NCBI RefSeq assembly: GCF_034376665.1
Contig: NZ_JAXMJI010000102.1
Location: 1 to 64,000, forward strand
Direction of reading: 5' to 3'
From: Allopontixanthobacter sp034376665
GTDB lineage: Bacteria; Pseudomonadota; Alphaproteobacteria; Sphingomonadales; Sphingomonadaceae
Length of the DNA stretch: 64,000 nt
The translations under genes and the position numbers were made by a program. This document shows, piece after piece, positions 1-9,143 of this stretch. Each line of letters opens with the position of its first letter. The first letter of the stretch is position 1. The notes below the pieces were generated by a model that had not been told where the DNA came from, ran no database searches, and was given only the letters and a program-made list of their open reading frames with translations.

Positions 1-2255
1 TGCAGGCCTGCGGCGTCGACCTTGGCGAACTGGGCGATGCGGTGACGCATTATCTCGACAACGAGCTCGACTCGCTCAAGGTCGCCGAAAAGACCGATCC
101 GGCGCCGACCTCCGGCTTCCAGCGCGTGGTCCAGCGCGCGATCCTGCATGTCCAGTCCTCCGGCAAGGACACGGTAACCGGCGCGAACGTGTTGGTTGCG
201 CTGTTTTCCGAGCGCGATTCCTATGCGGTCTATTTCCTGCAGCAGCAGGACATGTCGCGCCTCGATGCGGTCAGCTTCATCAGCCACGGGATCGGCAAGG
301 GCGGCAAGCCGGCCGGCAGCAGCATCGCGCCGCAGGGCGTGGACGACCCTGCCCAGGCGGAAGAAAAATCGAGCGACACCGGCAACAAGAAGGATTCCGC
401 GCTCGACCAGTTCTGCGTGGATCTGAATGCCAAGGCGCTGGCCGGCAAGATCGATCCGCTGATCGGGCGCGGCCCCGAAGTCGACCGGACGGTGCAGATC
501 CTGTGTCGGCGCTCCAAGAACAATCCGCTCTATGTGGGCGATCCCGGCGTCGGCAAGACCGCGATCGCTGAGGGTCTTGCCCGCAAGATCGTGGAGGGCG
601 ACGTGCCCGAAGTGCTCGAAGAAGCGGTGATCTATTCGCTCGACATGGGCAGCCTGCTGGCGGGCACTCGCTATCGCGGCGATTTCGAGGAGCGGCTGAA
701 GCAGGTCGTGTCCGAGCTCGAAAAAATGCCTCACGCGGTCCTGTTTATCGATGAAATCCATACGGTTATCGGCGCAGGTGCGACCAGCGGCGGGGCGATG
801 GACGCGTCCAATCTATTGAAACCGGCCCTGTCCGGCGGAACCATCCGCTGCATCGGATCGACCACCTACAAGGAATTCCGCAACCATTTCGAGAAGGACC
901 GCGCCTTGCTGCGCCGGTTCCAGAAGATCGACGTCAACGAACCGACCGTCGAAGACACGATCAAGATCCTCAAAGGCCTTCGCTCTGCCTTCGAAGACCA
1001 TCACAAGGTGAAATACACCCCCGATGCGATCAAGACCGCGGTCGAACTTAGCGCGCGCTACATCAACGACCGCAAATTGCCCGACAAGGCGATCGATGTG
1101 ATCGACGAGGTCGGCGCGATGCAGATGCTGGTGCCGCCCAGCCGCCGCAAGAAGAAAATCACCTCCAAGGAAATCGAGCAGGTCATTGCGACCATGGCGC
1201 GCATTCCGCCCAAATCCGTCAGCAAGGACGACAAGGCCGCGCTGCAACATCTCAGCCGCGACCTGAAGCATGTCGTGTTCGGCCAGGACAAGGCGATCGC
1301 GGTGCTGTCGACGGCGATGAAGCTCAGCCGTGCGGGCCTGCGCGATGCGGACAAACCGATCGGCAGCTTCCTGTTTTCCGGCCCCACCGGCGTCGGCAAG
1401 ACCGAGGTTGCACGCCAGCTCGCCAGCATCATGGGCATTCCGCTGCAGCGCTTCGACATGTCCGAATACATGGAACGCCACAGCGTTTCGCGCCTGATCG
1501 GTGCGCCTCCGGGCTATGTCGGCTACGATCAGGGCGGATTGCTGACCGATGCGATCGATCAGCAGCCGCATTGCGTGTTGCTGCTCGACGAAATCGAAAA
1601 AGCGCACCCCGATCTGTTCAACATCCTGCTGCAGGTGATGGATAACGGCCGTCTGACCGACCACCACGGCAAAACGGTCGATTTCCGCAATGTCGTGCTG
1701 GTGATGACCACCAACGCCGGCGCGGCGGACATGGCCAGCCAGGGCATCGGCTTCGGCGATGTTTCCAAGGAGGATGCCAGCGAAGAAGCGGTGAAGAAGA
1801 TGTTCACCCCCGAGTTTCGCAACCGCCTGGATGCCATCGTGCCGTTCTCCTACCTCGGCAAGGAAACCATCGCCCGGGTGGTGGACAAGTTCATCCTCCA
1901 GCTGGAATTGCAGCTGGCCGAACAGAACGTCCATATCCAGTTCGACAGCGACGCGCGCAGTTGGCTGGGCGAAAAGGGTTACGACCGTCTGTACGGCGCC
2001 CGTCCGATGGGCCGGTTGATCCAGAACGAGATCAAGCAGCCGCTGGCGGAAGAACTGCTGTTCGGCAAATTGTCCGGCGGCGGCGAAGTCCATGTCGGGG
2101 TGAAGGACAACAAACCAGCCTTCGAAATGACCCCCGCCCCGCCGAAAACCGCGCCAAAGCGCAAGGCCAGGGCCAAACCGGCTGCGAAAAAACCGGTCCG
2201 GTCCAAGCCCGAAACTTCGGCAGAGGACGGAGTGGGCGACAAGAACGAGGAATAA
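1..2255 (+). CDS. clpA: ATP-dependent Clp protease ATP-binding subunit ClpA (5' end cut by window)
   Basis: AAA+ unfoldase that feeds substrates to the ClpP peptidase in the cytoplasm. The reading frame is open to the first bases of the window (the codons before position 42 read as ClpA N-domain sequence), so the true start lies outside. Two AAA modules are visible: Walker A GDPGVGKT (residues 166-173 counted from base 42) and GPTGVGKT (447-454), with Walker B FIDEIHT and LLLDEIEKAH. The insertion of about 120 residues between the N-domain and the second module, without a long coiled-coil M-domain, fits ClpA rather than ClpB. The last 40 residues form a Lys/Ala/Pro-rich tail, unusual for ClpA. 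The clpS adaptor gene, often upstream, cannot be seen. Confidence 0.95.
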   Translation, partial: QACGVDLGELGDAVTHYLDNELDSLKVAEKTDPAPTSGFQRVVQRAILHVQSSGKDTVTGANVLVALFSERDSYAVYFLQQQDMSRLDAVSFISHGIGKGGKPAGSSIAPQGVDDPAQAEEKSSDTGNKKDSALDQFCVDLNAKALAGKIDPLIGRGPEVDRTVQILCRRSKNNPLYVGDPGVGKTAIAEGLARKIVEGDVPEVLEEAVIYSLDMGSLLAGTRYRGDFEERLKQVVSELEKMPHAVLFIDEIHTVIGAGATSGGAMDASNLLKPALSGGTIRCIGSTTYKEFRNHFEKDRALLRRFQKIDVNEPTVEDTIKILKGLRSAFEDHHKVKYTPDAIKTAVELSARYINDRKLPDKAIDVIDEVGAMQMLVPPSRRKKKITSKEIEQVIATMARIPPKSVSKDDKAALQHLSRDLKHVVFGQDKAIAVLSTAMKLSRAGLRDADKPIGSFLFSGPTGVGKTEVARQLASIMGIPLQRFDMSEYMERHSVSRLIGAPPGYVGYDQGGLLTDAIDQQPHCVLLLDEIEKAHPDLFNILLQVMDNGRLTDHHGKTVDFRNVVLVMTTNAGAADMASQGIGFGDVSKEDASEEAVKKMFTPEFRNRLDAIVPFSYLGKETIARVVDKFILQLELQLAEQNVHIQFDSDARSWLGEKGYDRLYGARPMGRLIQNEIKQPLAEELLFGKLSGGGEVHVGVKDNKPAFEMTPAPPKTAPKRKARAKPAAKKPVRSKPETSAEDGVGDKNEE

Positions 2256-2325
2256 TCGGGCTGCGTCCTGCGTTCGCGCGCGCAGTTGCCGGAACGCAGG
2301 ACGCTTGCCGAACATTCCTTGAAGG

Positions 2326-3330
2326 ATGAGCGCCGACTTTTCCTGGATCCAGCCCGAGCCGCACGGGATCTACATTCCGCCTGCCGATTGCTGGATCGAT
2401 CCCTCGCGCGCGGTGGACAAGGCGCTGGTGACCCATGGCCATGCCGATCACGCGCGCGGCGGGCACGGGAAGACGGCGGCCACCCCGGAAACGCTTGCGA
2501 TCATGAAGCTGCGCTATGCCACCGATGCGGGAGCGGTCCCGGTCTCCTATGGCGAAACATTGCGCCTGCCGGGCGGCGTCGATGCGACCTTTCTGCCGGC
2601 CGGCCATGTGCTGGGATCTGCGCAGATATTGCTCGACCGCGCAGGCGAGCGGGTGATCGTGACCGGCGATTACAAGCGGCGGGCGGACCCCACCTGTCCG
2701 CAGTTCCAAGTCACCCCATGCGACATCTTGATCACCGAGGCGACTTTCGGTTTGCCGCTGTTCATCCACCCGCCGATCGAGGACGAGATAGGCAAGCTGC
2801 TGCAGGCGCTGGCGGATAATCCGGACGCCTGCGTGCTGGTCGGAGCCTATGCGCTGGGCAAGGCGCAGCGGGTGATCGCGGAATTGCGCGCGGCCGGACA
2901 TTGGGCCCCGATCTATCTCCACGGCGCGATGGAAAGGATGTGCCGGCTCTACGAGGAATGGGGCGTCGAACTGGGCGAATTGCGCCTGGTGGCGGATCAT
3001 TCGAAGGACGATATGCGCGGTGCCATCGTGGTGTGCCCTCCGTCCGCGCTGAATGACCGGTGGAGCCGCCGGCTACCCGACCCGATCACCGCCATGGCCA
3101 GCGGGTGGATGCGCGTGCGCCAGCGCGCCCGGCAGCGCAATGTCGAACTGCCCCTGATCATTTCCGACCATGCCGACTGGCACGAGTTGACCCGCACTAT
3201 CGAGGAAGTGAACCCGCAGGAAAGCTGGATCACCCACGGGCGCGAGGAAGCACTGCTACGTTGGTGCCAGCTCAACCAGCGCCGCGCACGGGCGCTGGCG
3301 CTGGTCGGCTATGATGACGAGGACGACTGA
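2326..3330 (+). CDS. Ligase-associated DNA exonuclease (metallo-beta-lactamase/beta-CASP)
   Basis: A 334-residue beta-CASP metallo-beta-lactamase protein. The metal-binding motif THGHADH lies at residues 36-42. Further metal or beta-CASP motifs follow: GHVLGSAQ, TGDYKRR, SDHADWHEL and the C-terminal ITHGREEAL. This is the family annotated as ligase-associated DNA exonuclease, or putative mRNA 3'-end processing factor, which clusters with an ATP-dependent DNA ligase. Here the ligase starts about 420 bp downstream, with a small gene on the opposite strand between them. A DNA repair nuclease role is inferred from the family and neighbour. No well-spaced ribosome binding site is visible, but the N-terminus aligns with the family as remembered. 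Confidence 0.85.
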   Translation: MSADFSWIQPEPHGIYIPPADCWIDPSRAVDKALVTHGHADHARGGHGKTAATPETLAIMKLRYATDAGAVPVSYGETLRLPGGVDATFLPAGHVLGSAQILLDRAGERVIVTGDYKRRADPTCPQFQVTPCDILITEATFGLPLFIHPPIEDEIGKLLQALADNPDACVLVGAYALGKAQRVIAELRAAGHWAPIYLHGAMERMCRLYEEWGVELGELRLVADHSKDDMRGAIVVCPPSALNDRWSRRLPDPITAMASGWMRVRQRARQRNVELPLIISDHADWHELTRTIEEVNPQESWITHGREEALLRWCQLNQRRARALALVGYDDEDD

Positions 3331-3340
3331 GGTGGGGCGC

Positions 3341-3649
3341 TTACTTGATCGCCGCCAAATCCTGCTCAACCCTGGCGAGGATGTCATCGGTGATCGCGCC
3401 GCCCGAGAACGGCTGGACTGCCCGCAGGCTCATGCTCTTGAACATGTCATAGGATGCGTGCGTCGTGGTGCCGGGCAGATGTTTGTCCAGCACCGCCTTG
3501 GCAGCCGGGTCCGCAGCCAGGGCTTCGATCGGGGTGTCGAGCGTATATTTCGCGGCGAGCGCTTCCCCGGCTTCTACGGGCGGCGCATCCTGCGCGACAA
3601 TCGGGGCAAACGGCAGCAAGGCGGCGGCGGCAAACAACGCAATCTTCAT
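3341..3649 (-). CDS. Small secreted protein of unknown function
   Basis: A 102-residue protein with a clear Sec signal peptide (MKIALFAAAALLPFAPIVAQ, cleavage likely around residue 20), followed by an Ala-rich helical segment of about 80 residues containing the pattern TPIEALAADPAAKAVLDKHLPG. It lies convergent to the exonuclease gene (10-bp gap) and between it and the DNA ligase. No family was recognised with certainty. The DPAAKAVLDKHLPG stretch resembles short repeats seen in small secreted sphingomonad proteins, but this is memory, not a search. Coding is supported by the signal peptide and a full-length frame. Confidence 0.65.
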   Translation of the reverse strand: MKIALFAAAALLPFAPIVAQDAPPVEAGEALAAKYTLDTPIEALAADPAAKAVLDKHLPGTTTHASYDMFKSMSLRAVQPFSGGAITDDILARVEQDLAAIK

Positions 3650-3749
3650 AACAGTCGGTCCTTGTGTGAAACTGTAACCCGATGGGCGATAATGAAAGAT
3701 TTCGGGCGCGCCTATGCAAAATCGTCAGCGCTGCCGGAGCGGCGCTGAC

Positions 3750-5345
3750 ATGGAAGCCTTCGCCGCCCTGCTCGACCGCCTGGTCTATACCGGCAGCCGC
3801 AATGCCAAGCTGGCGCTGATTGCGCGCTATCTGCAGGAAACGCCCGATCCGGACCGCGGTTGGGCGCTGGCCGCACTGACCGACGGGCTGGATTTCGCGG
3901 CGGTCAAGGGATCGACCATCCGCAATCTGATGGCGGACCGTGTCGATCCGGTGCTGTGGGCGCTCAGCCGGGACTTTGTCGGCGACACGGCGGAGACCGC
4001 CAGCCTGCTGTGGCCGGAGCCCCTATCTGACGTCATGCCGCCACCGACCGTGGCCCAAGCTATTGAATTGCTTGGCGGGATGACCCGCGCGAGCGCCCGC
4101 ACCGAACTTGCCGGTCTGCTCGACCGGCTCGATCCCGCGGGCCGCTACGCGCTGTTGAAGATGGCAACCGGCGCGATGCGGATCGGCATTTCCGCGCGGC
4201 TGGGCAAGGTCGCGTTCGCGCAGGCGTTCGAGGTCCCGGTGGAGGAAGTCGAGGAATATTGGCACGGCCTGCAGCCGCCCTATGCCGAATTGTTCGCCTG
4301 GGCAGCAGACGGCGCCGCCCCGCCGGACACCGGAAGCCTGCCGCTGTTCCGGCCTTTCATGCTGGCCCATCCGCTCGAGGAAACCGAAGTGTCGCTGGAA
4401 GACTATGCGGCGGAGTGGAAATGGGACGGGATCCGCGTGCAGCTGGTTCATGTTGCTGGCGAAACCAGGCTCTTCTCGCGTTCGGGTGACGACATTTCGG
4501 CGACTTTTCCCGAATTGCTGCCCGCGCTCTCGATCTCCTCGGTTCTGGACGGGGAATTGTTGGTCCGGGGCAGCCATCAAGGCGGGGAAAGCGGCGGGGC
4601 GGCCAGCTTCAACGCGCTGCAACAGCGGCTGGGGCGCAAGACGGTAAGCAAGAAAATGCTCGCCGAAGCGCCCGCGTTCGTGCGGCTGTACGATGCGTTG
4701 GTGATCGAGGGCGAGGATCTGCGCGCTTTGCCATGGTCCGAGCGGCGGGAGCGGCTCGAGCAATTCGTCCTGCGCTTGCCGGACGAACATTTCGACCTGT
4801 CGCAGATCGTCGAAGCCGAGGATTTCGCGCAGCTCGCGCAGATCCGGGAAAGCGCCCGCGACGACGCGATCGAAGGGCTGATGCTGAAACGGCGCGACAG
4901 CCCTTATGTCGCCGGGCGCAGAACCGGGCTGTGGTACAAATGGAAACGCGATCCGCTGCTGATCGATGCCGTGCTGATGTATGCGCAGCGCGGCAGCGGC
5001 AAACGGTCGAGCTTCTATTCCGACTACACTTTCGGCTGCTGGAACGGCGATCCCGATGAAGGCGCGGAATTGCTCCCGGTCGGCAAATCTTATTCCGGAT
5101 TCACTGACGAGGAACTGAAGAAGATCGACCGGCACGTGCGGCAGAATACGCTAAACCGGTTCGGCCCGGTGCGCGAAGTCGAGCGCAGCCTGGTGTTCGA
5201 AGTCGCATTCGATTCGGTGCATCCGAGCAAGCGCCATAAATCGGGCTTGGCAATGCGGTTCCCGCGGATCCATCGTATCCGCTGGGACAAGCCGGCGCAT
5301 GAAGCGGACCGGATCGAGGCACTGGAGAAGCTGATTCGGGATTAG
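3750..5345 (+). CDS. ATP-dependent DNA ligase (damage-response type)
   Basis: A 531-residue ATP-dependent DNA ligase, in addition to the NAD-dependent LigA that such bacteria normally carry. The order is an N-terminal DNA-binding helical domain (1-190), the nucleotidyltransferase domain with active-site motif I EWKWDGIR (Lys224 receives AMP), DGELL, GLMLKRRDSPY and WYKWKRDP, then an OB-fold with SYSGFTDEEL and the C-terminal motif RFPRIHRIRWDK. Length matches the family linked to cisplatin-damage resistance. The start is placed at the ATG at 3750; an in-frame ATG 12 codons upstream gives a leader that does not look like ligase. It pairs functionally with the beta-CASP exonuclease upstream. 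The DEXH helicase and phosphoesterase usually found in this cassette are absent here. Confidence 0.92.
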   Translation: MEAFAALLDRLVYTGSRNAKLALIARYLQETPDPDRGWALAALTDGLDFAAVKGSTIRNLMADRVDPVLWALSRDFVGDTAETASLLWPEPLSDVMPPPTVAQAIELLGGMTRASARTELAGLLDRLDPAGRYALLKMATGAMRIGISARLGKVAFAQAFEVPVEEVEEYWHGLQPPYAELFAWAADGAAPPDTGSLPLFRPFMLAHPLEETEVSLEDYAAEWKWDGIRVQLVHVAGETRLFSRSGDDISATFPELLPALSISSVLDGELLVRGSHQGGESGGAASFNALQQRLGRKTVSKKMLAEAPAFVRLYDALVIEGEDLRALPWSERRERLEQFVLRLPDEHFDLSQIVEAEDFAQLAQIRESARDDAIEGLMLKRRDSPYVAGRRTGLWYKWKRDPLLIDAVLMYAQRGSGKRSSFYSDYTFGCWNGDPDEGAELLPVGKSYSGFTDEELKKIDRHVRQNTLNRFGPVREVERSLVFEVAFDSVHPSKRHKSGLAMRFPRIHRIRWDKPAHEADRIEALEKLIRD

Positions 5346-5383
5346 ATTGCCTCAGGGCTTTCGTGCGCCTAACGGGCATTTTC

Positions 5384-6646
5384 ATGCAGCCCAAAATCCT
5401 TACCACGATGAAGGATTACAATCTTTCGTTGTTCCTTGCCGACGCCCTCGCCGGGCTGACGGTGGCGATGGTCGCCCTCCCGCTGAGCATTGCCATTGCC
5501 ATTGCATCGGGCGCCGATCCGGCCAAGGGCCTCATAACCGCGATTGTCGGCGGCTTGCTCATCTCGCTTCTGGGCGGCAGCCGCGTACAGATCGGAGGGC
5601 CGACCGGCGCCTTCATCGTCGTAGTGTTCAGCGTCATCGCGGATCACGGTTATGACGGGTTAGTCCTGGCCACCATGATGGCCGGAATCCTGATGATCGT
5701 TGCGGGTTGGCTAAGGATCGGCAATCTGATTGCCTATGTCCCCGAAGCGGTGGTGAACGGGTTCACCATCGGCATCGCGATCATTATTGCCACCAGCCAG
5801 CTCAACGATTTTTTCGGACTTGGGATCGCCAAGGTTCCGGCCGATTTTATCGAGAAGATCCCCGCATTATGGGCCGGGCGCGGCGATCTGAATCTGTATG
5901 CCCTTGCCGCTGGCGCTGGCGGATTGGCGCTGATCCTGCTGCTACGGAGGCTGTTTCCGCGCCTGCCCGGCCTGATTGTGGCGGTCGGCGCGATTTCGGC
6001 GGTGGTCGCGATTGCCGGGCTGCCGGTGGACAGCATCGCATCGCGTTATGGCGAATTGCCCCGAGGCTTGCCAATGCCCAGCCTGCCATCGATAACTGCC
6101 GCCCGCATGGCAGAGCTGTTGCCGTCGGCCATGGTGATCGCCTTTCTGGCCTCCGTGGAATCGCTGCTTTCGGCGATGGTTGCAGACCGGATGATCGGCA
6201 GCCAGCATCGCCCCAATGCAGAGGTTTCTGCGCAAGGCTGGGCCAATCTCGGATCTTCGCTGTTTGGCGGAATGCCCGCCACCGGGGCGATTGCCCGCAC
6301 CGCCACCAATGTTCGCGCCGGGGGCAAGACGCCCGTGGCGGGCGTGCTGCATGCGGTGTTCATCCTGATCATCATGTTGGTCGCCGCGCCGCTGGCAGGC
6401 TATATGGTGATGCCCGCACTGGCCGCGCTGCTGCTGGTGACGGCATGGAATATGAGCGAACCGCATAAATGGCGCGAATATTGGGCGCAGCCGCTGGAAC
6501 AACGCGGGCTGCTGCTGCTGACATTGGTGCTGACTGTCGTTTCGGACTTGACCGTCGCCATCGGAGTGGGGGTTGCGTTGGGGTTGGCGCTACGCCTGCG
6601 CGACAGCAAGCTGCGTCCGGAAGGCTGGGCCGGGCCCGACCGATAA
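5384..6646 (+). CDS. SulP family inorganic anion transporter lacking a STAS domain
   Basis: An inner-membrane SulP/SLC26-type transporter of about 420 residues with 10-12 hydrophobic segments. Recognisable SulP features are ADALAGLTVAMVALPLSIAIAIASG near the start, GSRVQIGGPTGAFIVVVF, and ESLLSAMVADRM followed by ATGAIARTATN. Typical members have about 500-570 residues with a cytoplasmic STAS domain. This one stops at LRPEGWAGPDR just after the last membrane segment, so STAS is missing. Substrate (sulfate, bicarbonate or another anion) cannot be told. Start choice is uncertain: GTG 5363, ATG 5384 and ATG 5408 are in frame and none has a good ribosome binding site. Confidence 0.88.
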   Translation: MQPKILTTMKDYNLSLFLADALAGLTVAMVALPLSIAIAIASGADPAKGLITAIVGGLLISLLGGSRVQIGGPTGAFIVVVFSVIADHGYDGLVLATMMAGILMIVAGWLRIGNLIAYVPEAVVNGFTIGIAIIIATSQLNDFFGLGIAKVPADFIEKIPALWAGRGDLNLYALAAGAGGLALILLLRRLFPRLPGLIVAVGAISAVVAIAGLPVDSIASRYGELPRGLPMPSLPSITAARMAELLPSAMVIAFLASVESLLSAMVADRMIGSQHRPNAEVSAQGWANLGSSLFGGMPATGAIARTATNVRAGGKTPVAGVLHAVFILIIMLVAAPLAGYMVMPALAALLLVTAWNMSEPHKWREYWAQPLEQRGLLLLTLVLTVVSDLTVAIGVGVALGLALRLRDSKLRPEGWAGPDR

Positions 6647-6666
6647 GCGATTGGGTGGAAGGAACA

Positions 6667-6948
6667 TCACGGTTCCACCTGAAACACTTTCTCCCGACTA
6701 GTCGCGCCGCGCAACAAGCGCAGCCGGGACGGCGGCAGACCGAGCGCTTTGGCCAGAAGTTTCAGAACGGCATCGTTCGCTGCGCCGCCGTCCGGCACCG
6801 CGCGCACCTTGACCATCACGCGCAGTCCTTCGATCGAAATTCCTTCCGACCGCGCCCCCGGCGTGACCCGCACGGCCAGCCGCCCCTGAGCATCGGCCAG
6901 CACGCGAATGGCGTCGGCAGGCGGTAGATCAGCCTTGGGCCGCGCCAT
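6667..6948 (-). CDS. DUF167 family protein (YggU-like)
   Basis: A 93-residue cytoplasmic protein of the DUF167/YggU family: RLAVRVTPGARSEGI, VMVKVRAVPDGGAANDAVLKLLAKALGLP and a closing LLRGATSREKVFQVE follow the usual pattern of this small alpha/beta fold. The molecular role of the family is not established. It overlaps the end of the upstream carbonic anhydrase-like gene by 20 bp, placing it last in a leftward block with gamma-carbonic anhydrase, GNAT and hemB. Confidence 0.88.
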   Translation of the reverse strand: MARPKADLPPADAIRVLADAQGRLAVRVTPGARSEGISIEGLRVMVKVRAVPDGGAANDAVLKLLAKALGLPPSRLRLLRGATSREKVFQVEP

Positions 6949-7510
6949 CGACGGCCGCCCGATGATCGCGCGCGTTGTGGGCGTAATGCATCACCCCTGC
7001 GCGCATGCCCATGATCGCGGCATCATCCAACGCGCGCATGAAGCGGGCCGGGCGTCCGCCCCACAGGCTGCGTGGTTCCATCACCTTGCCTTCGGTCAGC
7101 ATCGCACCCGCCGCCAGCATCGCATCCGAACCGATAATTGCCTTGTTCATGGCGATCGCACCGAGCCCGACGAAGCCGCGGTCGTGGATGGTACAGCCGT
7201 GCACCATGGCGAGGTGGCCGATCAGCACATCGTCGCCGATGATCAGCGGCGATCCGTCCGGGTCGCCCCCAGGGATATCGAGCCGAGGGGGATCGCAGTG
7301 GAGCACGCTGCCGTCCTGCACATTGCTGCGCTGTCCGATGACGATCCGGCTGACATCGGCGCGCAGCACGCAATTGTACCAGATCGAGGAATCCGCCCCG
7401 ATTTCGACATCGCCGATGATCCGGCACCCCGGGGCGATGAAGGCGCTGTCATGGATCTGCGGGGTTTTGCCATGGATCGAAATGATCGTGACATCGGGCC
7501 TTGCGGTCAT
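6929..7510 (-). CDS. Gamma carbonic anhydrase family protein
   Basis: A left-handed beta-helix (hexapeptide-repeat) protein of 193 residues. Repeats such as IIGDVEIGADSSIWYNCVLRADVSRIVIG are typical of gamma-carbonic anhydrase/YrdA/PaaY proteins, as are the three metal-ligand histidine positions in VLHCD, IGHLAMVHG and the second His of that segment. Activity as carbonic anhydrase is not assured, since many family members are untested. The start is the ATG at 7510, whose first bases overlap the TGA of the upstream acetyltransferase (ATGA), implying translational coupling. A longer in-frame start 18 codons upstream is less likely. Confidence 0.9.
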   Translation of the reverse strand: MTARPDVTIISIHGKTPQIHDSAFIAPGCRIIGDVEIGADSSIWYNCVLRADVSRIVIGQRSNVQDGSVLHCDPPRLDIPGGDPDGSPLIIGDDVLIGHLAMVHGCTIHDRGFVGLGAIAMNKAIIGSDAMLAAGAMLTEGKVMEPRSLWGGRPARFMRALDDAAIMGMRAGVMHYAHNARDHRAAVDGAAQG

Positions 7511-8082
7511 CGCTGCATCTCCCATTCCTCGCGCGAAATCGAATAGACGATATGATCGCGCCACGGCGGGTCGAAGCGCGTGTCGGGATAGTCGAGGTCT
7601 TCGCGCCGCCGCATTCCCAACCGGATCATCAGCCCCCAGCTCGGGCGGTTGTCGACCACGGTTATGGCAATGATCTGTGCCGCGCCAAAATCGTCGAAAC
7701 CGGCCCGGAGCGATGCCTCCGCAGCTTCGCGCGCATAGCCTGCTCCCCAGGCATCTTCACGCAGCCGCCATCCGATTTCCATCTCGCCGGTTGCCGTGCT
7801 GCCGGGCGCATCGGCACGTTTGAGGCCGCAGAAACCGAGTGCCTCGCCCGCCAGATGCCCGCCATCGGGCTTGCGTTCCACCAGCCAGAAGCAATGCCCA
7901 TGGGCGGCGGCACATTGCTCGACTCGCGCGCGCTGCATCGCCAGCCCTGCGTCGTCGAGCAATCCGCCAAGCCATTCCATCACGGCTGGCGTATTGGTCA
8001 CGCGGAAGAACGCCTCCCAATCCCCCTCGCTGGTAAAATCGCGAAGGATCAACCGTTCGGTTTCGAGGCGGAAATCAGCCAT
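7507..8082 (-). CDS. GNAT family N-acetyltransferase (RimJ/RimL-like)
   Basis: About 191 residues of the GNAT fold. The opening MADFRLETERLILRDFTSEGDW is the common start of RimL-like acetyltransferases. The acetyl-CoA region lies in EIGWRLREDAWGAGYAREAAEA (R-x-x-W-G-x-G-Y-A), followed by ITVVDNRPSWGLMIRLGM, the conserved N-x-x-S/x-x-x-x-x-x-x-G-M element. Substrate unknown. The chosen ATG at 8082 overlaps the hemB stop by 8 bp; an ATG at 8097 is possible. It is followed by a 4-bp overlap with the carbonic anhydrase-like gene. Confidence 0.87.
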   Translation of the reverse strand: MADFRLETERLILRDFTSEGDWEAFFRVTNTPAVMEWLGGLLDDAGLAMQRARVEQCAAAHGHCFWLVERKPDGGHLAGEALGFCGLKRADAPGSTATGEMEIGWRLREDAWGAGYAREAAEASLRAGFDDFGAAQIIAITVVDNRPSWGLMIRLGMRRREDLDYPDTRFDPPWRDHIVYSISREEWEMQR

Positions 8083-9085
8083 TCTGGAGCCGGGCATTCA
8101 GCAGCCGGGCAGCATGGGCCGCGTGATAGGTCAATATGCCGGTGCAGCCGGCGCGCTTGAACGCCATCAGCGTTTCCAGCACCAGCGCATCGCGGTCCCC
8201 CGCGCCCGCCGCAGCGGCGGCTTCGATCATCGCGTATTCGCCGCTCACCTGATAGGCGAACACCGGCACCTCGAAGCGCGCTTTCACCTTCGCCACGATG
8301 TCGAGATAGGGCAGGCCCGGCTTGACCATGACACTGTCGGCACCCTCGGCAATATCCAGCGCCACTTCGCGCAAGGCCTCTTCGCTGTTCGCCGGGTCCA
8401 TCTGGTAGCTTTTCTTGTCGCCTTTCAGCAATCCGCCCGATCCCACAGCATCGCGGAACGGGCCGTAGAAGGCGGAGGCGTATTTCGCGGCATAGGCCAT
8501 GATCTGGACATTGTGGTACCCGCCCATCTCCAGCGCCATCCGGATCGCCTTCACCCGCCCGTCCATCATGTCGGACGGAGCGATGATGTCCGCGCCGGCC
8601 TCGGCCTGGTTGATCGCCTGGTCGACCAGCACCGCCACCGTGTCATCGTTGAGGACATAGCCGCCATCATCGACCAACCCGTCCTGCCCGTGCGCGGTGT
8701 AGGGGTCGAGCGCGACATCGGTGAGAATTCCGATGCCCTCGCCGCATTCCGCGCGCACGGCGCGGATTGCGCGGCACATCAGATTGTCCGGGTTGATCGC
8801 TTCGGCGGCGTCATCGCTGCGCCGGTCTGCTTGCGTGTTGGGAAACAGCGCGATGCACGGAACGCCGAGGTCGATCGCTTCCTGCGCGCGCGCCACGATC
8901 CCGTCGACCGACCAGCGGGAGACGCCGGGGAGCGATGCAACCGGATGTTCCACTCCCGTGCCTTCGGTCACGAACATCGGCCAGATCAGATCCGCCGGGG
9001 TCAACACGGTTTCACGGTGGAGCGCGCGGCTCCATTCAGTGGCACGGCTGCGGCGGAGACGGAGTGCGGGATAGGAAGCAGTCAT
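8075..9085 (-). CDS. hemB: Delta-aminolevulinic acid dehydratase (porphobilinogen synthase)
   Basis: A 336-residue HemB, which condenses two 5-aminolevulinate molecules to porphobilinogen in heme synthesis. Signatures are YPALRLRRSRAT at the start, IIAPSDMMDGRV, the first Schiff-base lysine region MAYAAKYASAFYGPFRDAVGS, and the catalytic Lys in DSVMVKPGLPYLDIV followed by VFAYQVSGEYAMI. Length is normal. It begins a leftward block with the downstream GNAT gene (overlapping). hemJ, hemE and ctaA in the same window complete other steps of the heme pathway. Confidence 0.97.
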   Translation of the reverse strand: MTASYPALRLRRSRATEWSRALHRETVLTPADLIWPMFVTEGTGVEHPVASLPGVSRWSVDGIVARAQEAIDLGVPCIALFPNTQADRRSDDAAEAINPDNLMCRAIRAVRAECGEGIGILTDVALDPYTAHGQDGLVDDGGYVLNDDTVAVLVDQAINQAEAGADIIAPSDMMDGRVKAIRMALEMGGYHNVQIMAYAAKYASAFYGPFRDAVGSGGLLKGDKKSYQMDPANSEEALREVALDIAEGADSVMVKPGLPYLDIVAKVKARFEVPVFAYQVSGEYAMIEAAAAAGAGDRDALVLETLMAFKRAGCTGILTYHAAHAARLLNARLQNG

Positions 9086-9143
9086 GCGCCCCTGTTGCCC
9101 GATTTGCGCAGAAGTTCAATCGGCAGTGCACCGATCTGCCGGT

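Noticed and set aside
813..2315. 500-codon minus-strand open frame opposite clpA
   Set aside because: Composition rich in Arg, Gly, Phe and His without motifs; clpA on the other strand is certain.
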